Shown here piece by piece: positions 31,357 to 34,913 of a stretch of 34,913 nucleotides of DNA. Source of the DNA: Chlorobium sp. GTDB taxonomy: Bacteria; Bacteroidota; Chlorobiia; Chlorobiales; Chlorobiaceae. Within the stretch, counting starts at the first letter, position 1, and each line of letters opens with the position of its first letter. A program made the position numbers and the translations under genes. The stretch is taken from NCBI GenBank assembly GCA_028277225.1, contig JANQHB010000055.1, positions 1 to 34,913 of the forward strand, read 5' to 3'. The notes below the pieces were generated by a model. It saw only the letters and a list, made by a program, of their open reading frames with translations. It was not told the origin of the DNA and did not search any database.

Positions 31357-32334
31357 TCAGGAGTTGTACGTTTCATCGATATGTCTCGCAACCTGTTCCA
31401 GAAGCCACATCGGGGTTGAGGTGGCTCCGCAGACGCCGACGCTTTCGACAAGTTTCCCGTTGTTGTAAAACCATTCGTCCCGTATCTCTGTTTCGTCTTC
31501 GATAAAAAAGCTTTCAGGGTTGGACTGTCGGCAGATGTTGTAGAGAACCTGTCCGTTTGAGCTTTTTCTTCCTGCGACGAAAATTATTCTGTCGTTTGCC
31601 GCGGCAAAATCATGCAATTTGCTGTTCCTTGTCGAAACCTGGCGGCAGATGGTATCCTTATAGACAAGGTCGGGGAGTGAGCGGACTCCGGTTTTTTCAG
31701 CTGTAAGGTCAATGTCCCGGACCGCATGCCATTCGGTTTGAGCTGATGGTTCCAGAGATTCTTTCTTTTCTGAAAAAAGCTTGAAGAGATTGTCTTTCAG
31801 GGAATAAAACCCGGGCAGGTCCATCGTTGTCTGCGAAATCAGCGCTGTCCGGCGGCTGAAATCGATCGGTTCGGTTTCCTCGCGGTTCGAGAGATCTGAA
31901 TGCTTGATGATCACCGCTTCGTTATTGCACTGTCCGTTGATGCCGATCACTTCAGGGTGGGCTTTTTTGCCATAGATGATGATCTGGAACCCGAGTTCAT
32001 AGAGCATTCTCGCGGTGCGCTGCAGTTTTGAGACTACCGGGCAGGTCGAATCCGTTACCAGAAGGCTGTTCTCTTCCGCTGTTGTGTATGTCGATGGGGG
32101 TTCACCGTGAGCTCTGAAAAGAACCGGGGCATCGTTGAGCTTTGTATAGGCGTCGAGATCGATTGTGATCAGTCCCTGCTTTTCAAGACGTTTCACCTCA
32201 ACTTCGTTATGGACGATATCTCCAAGACAGTAGAGTTTTCCGCCTAGCTCATCGAGCTTTTTTTCAGCAAGATGTATGGTACCCTGTACGCCGATGCAGA
32301 AACCGGATGATGTCCTGTCCAGATTTACTTTCAC
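31357..32334 (-). CDS. ispH: 4-hydroxy-3-methylbut-2-enyl diphosphate reductase
   Basis: The last enzyme of the MEP isoprenoid pathway, reducing HMBPP to IPP and DMAPP. The 325 residues carry the three cluster cysteines Cys13 (SGFCIGV), Cys98 (DSTCPVVSK) and Cys230 (DTICRQVSTRN), and substrate residues His42, His76 and His126-Glu128 (KKAHPEV). The C-terminal GVCGATSTP replaces the enterobacterial GVTAGAS form, usual in the Bacteroidetes/Chlorobi type. A charged insert (about 185-215) makes it slightly longer than E. coli IspH. It precedes the iron-sulfur flavoprotein, which could supply electrons, though that is inference. Confidence 0.95.
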   Translation of the reverse strand: MKVNLDRTSSGFCIGVQGTIHLAEKKLDELGGKLYCLGDIVHNEVEVKRLEKQGLITIDLDAYTKLNDAPVLFRAHGEPPSTYTTAEENSLLVTDSTCPVVSKLQRTARMLYELGFQIIIYGKKAHPEVIGINGQCNNEAVIIKHSDLSNREETEPIDFSRRTALISQTTMDLPGFYSLKDNLFKLFSEKKESLEPSAQTEWHAVRDIDLTAEKTGVRSLPDLVYKDTICRQVSTRNSKLHDFAAANDRIIFVAGRKSSNGQVLYNICRQSNPESFFIEDETEIRDEWFYNNGKLVESVGVCGATSTPMWLLEQVARHIDETYNS

Positions 32335-32479
32335 GGTCGTTCATTTAATGATTGTCTTCGTCAGGAGGCGAATATAGCAAGCACTGCTGCAACTGCCAAC
32401 AGTCGGGGCTTTTCCCACTGACACCGGTTGCCCGCAGCTTTTTCCTCATATGTGTGCTATGAAAAGAGGAGAGCTGTAC

Positions 32480-32875
32480 TTATCCCGGCTTGATTTTTTT
32501 ATCGAGGGAGTGTTTCAAATAGCTGATGGCGATATCCTTGCCGGAGCGCAGGAGTTCGATCCCGATCGAACCGAGGGCGCTTTTCAGTTCAGAGGACTCC
32601 TTCTGCCGTGATGTCTCGGTTTCTGTATGCTGTCGGGGTTGCCGGGAAAGTAACGCCCGGATGAGCTTTCCTGTGAGAAAGCCGAAAAGCAGTGATCCCC
32701 CGGTTGTCTGGAACGGGTATCGCCGGATGAGTTCCTCAGGAGAAAGTTCCTGCTGCAGTTCCTTTTTGAAATGGCCGGTTCTTTTCCTCAGCTGTTCTTC
32801 ACGGTCACGAATGAGGGTTTCCAGTTCTTCTATTTTGGCTTCGGTACTTTTCAACGGCTCAGTCTTGTTTGTCAT
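32480..32875 (-). CDS. Hypothetical protein, YqjK-like position in a yqjDEK-type cluster
   Basis: A 131-residue protein with a charged coiled-coil-like N-terminus (about 8-45), one weakly hydrophobic segment (about 56-76, TTGGSLLFGFLTGKLIRALL) and a basic C-terminal helix. It is not confidently assigned to a family. It overlaps the upstream holin-like gene by 17 bp and closes a three-gene set of small membrane proteins, the arrangement of E. coli yqjD-yqjE-yqjK. The role is inferred from context only. Confidence 0.6.
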   Translation of the reverse strand: MTNKTEPLKSTEAKIEELETLIRDREEQLRKRTGHFKKELQQELSPEELIRRYPFQTTGGSLLFGFLTGKLIRALLSRQPRQHTETETSRQKESSELKSALGSIGIELLRSGKDIAISYLKHSLDKKIKPG

Positions 32876-33251
32876 GTGATGAGAGAAGCATAGAGTGTAT
32901 GATGTTTTTCAGAAGATCGGGGCGAATCTTTGCGAAAAGCAGGAACAGCAAGAGAAAAAATGCACTGACGATCAGGTAGCCCAGGTAGTAATGGCCGAGC
33001 AGTTCACCGATGAGCAGAGCGATGGTCGTTATCAGGTAGACGATACCTGAGATCAGCAGGACCGCAATGATAAGCAGGGAGGCGGCAAGAGCGATTTTTT
33101 CGGTTATTTCAATTTTTATCAGTTCCATCCTGGCATCGATGATAGCAAGGATATCCTCATAGCTCGACGTTACCGTCTTGTCGATCAGACCGCCAAGTCC
33201 TCCCTTTTCCTGCGGGTCATCTTCCGGCAGGTTTTGCTTTTCAGTGGACAT
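32859..33251 (-). CDS. YqjE-like / phage-holin-family small membrane protein
   Basis: A 130-residue inner-membrane protein. A hydrophilic N-terminus (1-40) and an amphipathic helix with the family-typical ARMELIKIEITEKIALAA (about 40-57) are followed by two membrane helices (about 52-80 and 84-107). This layout matches the putative holin superfamily (PF07332/YqjE), which is chromosomal and not phage-derived in most hosts. It sits between an ElaB/YqjD-like and a YqjK-like gene. The ATG is at 33251. Confidence 0.75.
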   Translation of the reverse strand: MSTEKQNLPEDDPQEKGGLGGLIDKTVTSSYEDILAIIDARMELIKIEITEKIALAASLLIIAVLLISGIVYLITTIALLIGELLGHYYLGYLIVSAFFLLLFLLFAKIRPDLLKNIIHSMLLSSHDKQD

Positions 33252-33278
33252 ATGTCATGTCATTTGGCGTTGTACAAT

Positions 33279-33569
33279 TCAGTCTCTACGGAACAGGAGT
33301 CCCAGAAACATCCCGGCACCCAGGGACATAAGTACGGATTGCACAGGATTTTCCTTGATGTATTCCTTCACTTTCGTGGCAGTGTCCCTGAGTTCATCGT
33401 ACTGTTCGCTTTCTTTGAACCGGTCATACATGTTCGAGATATTCTCGCTTATCGCCTCTACCTGCTCCGGAATGGGGGACTTCAGCGGTTCAGCCTCATT
33501 TTTTTTACTGTTCGGGCTTTGATGTTCTGGCGCTTCCTGCATCATGATCCTGTTGTTTTCGGATGACAC
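33279..33569 (-). CDS. ElaB/YqjD/DUF883 family membrane-anchored protein
   Basis: A 96-residue protein with a long hydrophilic helical region (IPEQVEAISENISNMYDRFK, about 33-52) and the family C-terminus KENPVQSVLMSLGAGMFLGL-LFRRD, a single membrane anchor ending in basic residues. E. coli relatives ElaB and YqjD are stationary-phase, inner-membrane, ribosome-associated proteins. The longest frame starts at GTG 33569 with no ribosome binding site; Met9 or Met10 (33545/33542), preceded by CAGGATC, may be the real start. First gene of a three-gene cluster. Confidence 0.72.
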   Translation of the reverse strand: MSSENNRIMMQEAPEHQSPNSKKNEAEPLKSPIPEQVEAISENISNMYDRFKESEQYDELRDTATKVKEYIKENPVQSVLMSLGAGMFLGLLFRRD

Positions 33570-33703
33570 ACGCGTGGTTTACGCCGTCATCCGGTTAATA
33601 GTGCTGATAGTTCATCTGTACTTAAATATACATACGCAACCTGAACGGGCGAAAGATTTTTCACCCCTGCGAATACATACTCCTTGCCAACCGACCTTCG
33701 TGC

Positions 33704-33728
33704 GGGCGGGTTTGAAACCCGCCCCTGC
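33704..33728 (-). repeat. REP-like palindrome with GCAG tag (inverted)
   Basis: GGGCGGGTTT (33704-33713) and AAACCCGCCC (33715-33724) are perfect 10-base arms around one G. Read on the minus strand the palindrome is preceded by GCAG (33725-33728), as for the copy at 2039-2064. Confidence 0.55.
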
Positions 33729-33747
33729 CACTTGCCAACCGCCAAAT

Positions 33748-33850
33748 ATTCCTCTTATAGGACTTATAGGTCCCATAAGTCCTATAGGACCTATAAATGA
33801 TCAAGAACGATTCTCCACAAACCTTTCGCTCCAGGCAATTATCTTCCCAC
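33748..33850 (-). repeat. 9-bp-periodic palindromic element, copy 4 (inverted)
   Basis: A near-identical inverted match to copy 3: core 33751-33795 and flank to about 33850 (GATCAAGAACGATTCTCC, AACCTTTCGCTCCAGGCAA, TTATCTTCCC). The arms TAGGACTTAT and ATAAGTCCTA (33758-33767 and 33775-33784) are perfect. It lies downstream of the SDR gene and upstream of the DUF883 gene, both minus strand. Confidence 0.85.
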
Positions 33851-33946
33851 CCAGAACTTCTTCCATCCCACACCTCACACCCCACTTCCTACTTTCCACA
33901 CTCTTCCCACCATTCACTAATCACCATTCACGATTCACGATCTCTC
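33851..33946. repeat. Heptamer repeat mosaic downstream of the SDR gene
   Basis: On the minus strand this matches the start of the array after modC, but carries an extra 21 bases (33908-33928, the words AATGGTG, ATTAGTG, AATGGTG read on the minus strand) and an extra 7 bases (33869-33875). It ends next to the SDR stop codon (33948). Confidence 0.8.
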
Positions 33947-33947
33947 T

Positions 33948-34694
33948 CTAATTCAGCAACCTTCCCCCTTCGACGTTGATGATCTGGCCCGTAATGTAGT
34001 CGCTATTGACAAAGAAAAGAAGCGCCTTTACTATATCCTCGGGTTGGCCGATACGTCGAAGAGATATATCCGCGGCAAGTTCCTCCTCGGGAATATCATT
34101 CCATTCGGGAAGTTTGGTGACGGTCCCGGGAGCTATGGAATTGACCAGGATCTTCGGTGCGAAAACCTTTGCAAAGACCCTTGTAAGATGCTGAACAGCG
34201 GCCTTTGATGCCGAGTAGGGCGCAAATCCTTTCCAGACAAGGTCAGCCGCTATATCGGATATCGTGACGATGTGTGAAACAAACGGCTGCTCTTTCATGA
34301 TCCGGGCCCCTGTTTGCATCGTGAAGAACGTACCTTTCAGGTTTGTACCGACAAGTTCCTCCCACTGTTTTTCCGTTACGTCCGGGAGCGGAGTGCTGAA
34401 AAAACTGGATGCGCTTGCAATCAGAAGGTCCAGTCTTGTATACCGCTCGGAAAACAGGCGGAAGGCGTCTTCTATATCGCTTACCCTGGAGGTGTCGCAA
34501 CGGGTCATGGACGATTCCGGTGATACGGCACGCAGGTCCTGCAGAACTTTTGCGGCAGTGTCTGTCGATTTGTTGTAGGTAAAAAAAATAGTGTAACCCT
34601 CTCTGGCAAGCAAAACGGCCAGTTCGCTTCCAAGGCGTCCCGAGCCTCCGGTCAGGAAACATACTTTTTTGTCTGGTGCAGCCATACGCTTCAT
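33948..34694 (-). CDS. Short-chain dehydrogenase/reductase (SDR) family oxidoreductase
   Basis: A classical SDR of about 248 residues from Met at 34694. It has the cofactor motif TGGSGRLGSELAVLL near the N-terminus, a segment LIASASSFF in place of the usual NNAG, catalytic SDIAADLVWKGFAPYSASKAA (Tyr-x3-Lys), NSIAPGTV and the C-terminal YITGQIINVEGG. It looks most like 3-oxoacyl-ACP reductase or pteridine-reductase-type SDRs, but the altered NNAG leaves the substrate open. An upstream in-frame TTG (34724) is possible. Repeat copy C ends 64 bp upstream of the chosen start. Confidence 0.85.
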   Translation of the reverse strand: MKRMAAPDKKVCFLTGGSGRLGSELAVLLAREGYTIFFTYNKSTDTAAKVLQDLRAVSPESSMTRCDTSRVSDIEDAFRLFSERYTRLDLLIASASSFFSTPLPDVTEKQWEELVGTNLKGTFFTMQTGARIMKEQPFVSHIVTISDIAADLVWKGFAPYSASKAAVQHLTRVFAKVFAPKILVNSIAPGTVTKLPEWNDIPEEELAADISLRRIGQPEDIVKALLFFVNSDYITGQIINVEGGRLLN

Positions 34695-34758
34695 GATTAA
34701 GCACTCAATGCAACTGAACGACAAGCGGGTATAAAAAGTTGTGTTGTAGTAACATCAT

Positions 34759-34913
34759 CCTAAATTGAGCGATTGTCGAGCCCTGTGAAATATCCGGTCT
34801 GATTTCACGGGGTCGGCAATCCCGAAGGGTTTCAAAAAATGCGGTTCTTTATCAGTTTTTACGCTCACCTGACAGGTGATGGATAATCCTTTTACAAACA
34901 CAGCATAACAGAT
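34759..34913 (-). repeat. MITE-like dispersed element, copy C (inverted, runs off the window)
   Basis: Read on the minus strand it parallels copy A: CACCTG-T-CAGGTG (34866-34878), AAAAACTGATAAAGAACCGCA, CCCTTCGGG, CCCCGTGAAAT / ATTTCACAGGG inverted repeat and the end CGCTCAATTTAGG (34759-34771). The end faces the SDR gene. The other end lies beyond the window edge. Confidence 0.65.

Noticed and set aside
32859..33251. Prophage holin
   Set aside because: The protein belongs to the chromosomal YqjE-like group and has no phage genes around it.

Overview
The window reads as a continuous piece of chromosome from a Gram-negative bacterium, most likely a green sulfur bacterium (Chlorobiaceae). This rests on outer-membrane genes (bamA, lpxB, kdsD, uppS), a succinyl-CoA synthetase alpha subunit, an electron-transfer flavoprotein pair, transamidosome gatA, and intergenic repeats of a kind I associate with Chlorobium and Prosthecochloris. 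The species assignment is inference. No plasmid, prophage, CRISPR array, rRNA or transposase gene was seen.

Layout. 1-3336: tRNA-Leu(GAG) with its terminator, then a TRAP transporter for small organic acids (dctQM on +, a TakP-like receptor on -). 3409-5356: a repeat element, then etfBA. 5488-10372: a bifunctional-nuclease-like protein (+), then a small outer-membrane barrel, bamA and uppS (all -). 10735-13263: gatA and sucD (+). 13457-16497: kdsD (-), then a small membrane protein and a polysaccharide flippase (+). 16859-18596: ECF sigma factor, candidate membrane anti-sigma factor and a Spy/CpxP-like periplasmic protein (-). 18963-21600: phosphohexomutase, DCC-family protein and methyltransferase (-). 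22029-25349: a Gfo/Idh oxidoreductase, lpxB and a DegT-type aminotransferase (+), plausibly making lipid A from 2,3-diamino sugar. 25691-28844: a small membrane protein and a molybdate uptake operon modA-mop-modBC (+). 29367-32334: ispH and a 654-residue iron-sulfur flavoprotein (-). 32480-33569: three ElaB/YqjD-, YqjE- and YqjK-like small membrane proteins (-). 33948-34694: an SDR oxidoreductase (-).

Envelope building is the main theme: BamA, UppS, KdsD, flippase, LpxB with its amino-sugar genes, and an envelope-stress sigma module. Central carbon, redox and molybdenum genes lie between.

The most unusual content is intergenic. (1) Several hundred bases are a mosaic of degenerate 7-base tandem words; two related stretches differ by exactly 21 and 7 bases, as expected if whole heptamers are gained or lost. 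(2) Four copies of a roughly 80-100 bp element carry a 9-base-periodic core that can fold into alternative hairpins. (3) Three copies of a second, MITE-like element sit upstream of gene starts in the same orientation relative to the gene. (4) Three REP-like palindromes have G(T/C)AG tags. Families 1, 2 and 4 sit downstream of gene 3' ends, mostly between convergent genes, while family 3 sits at gene 5' ends.
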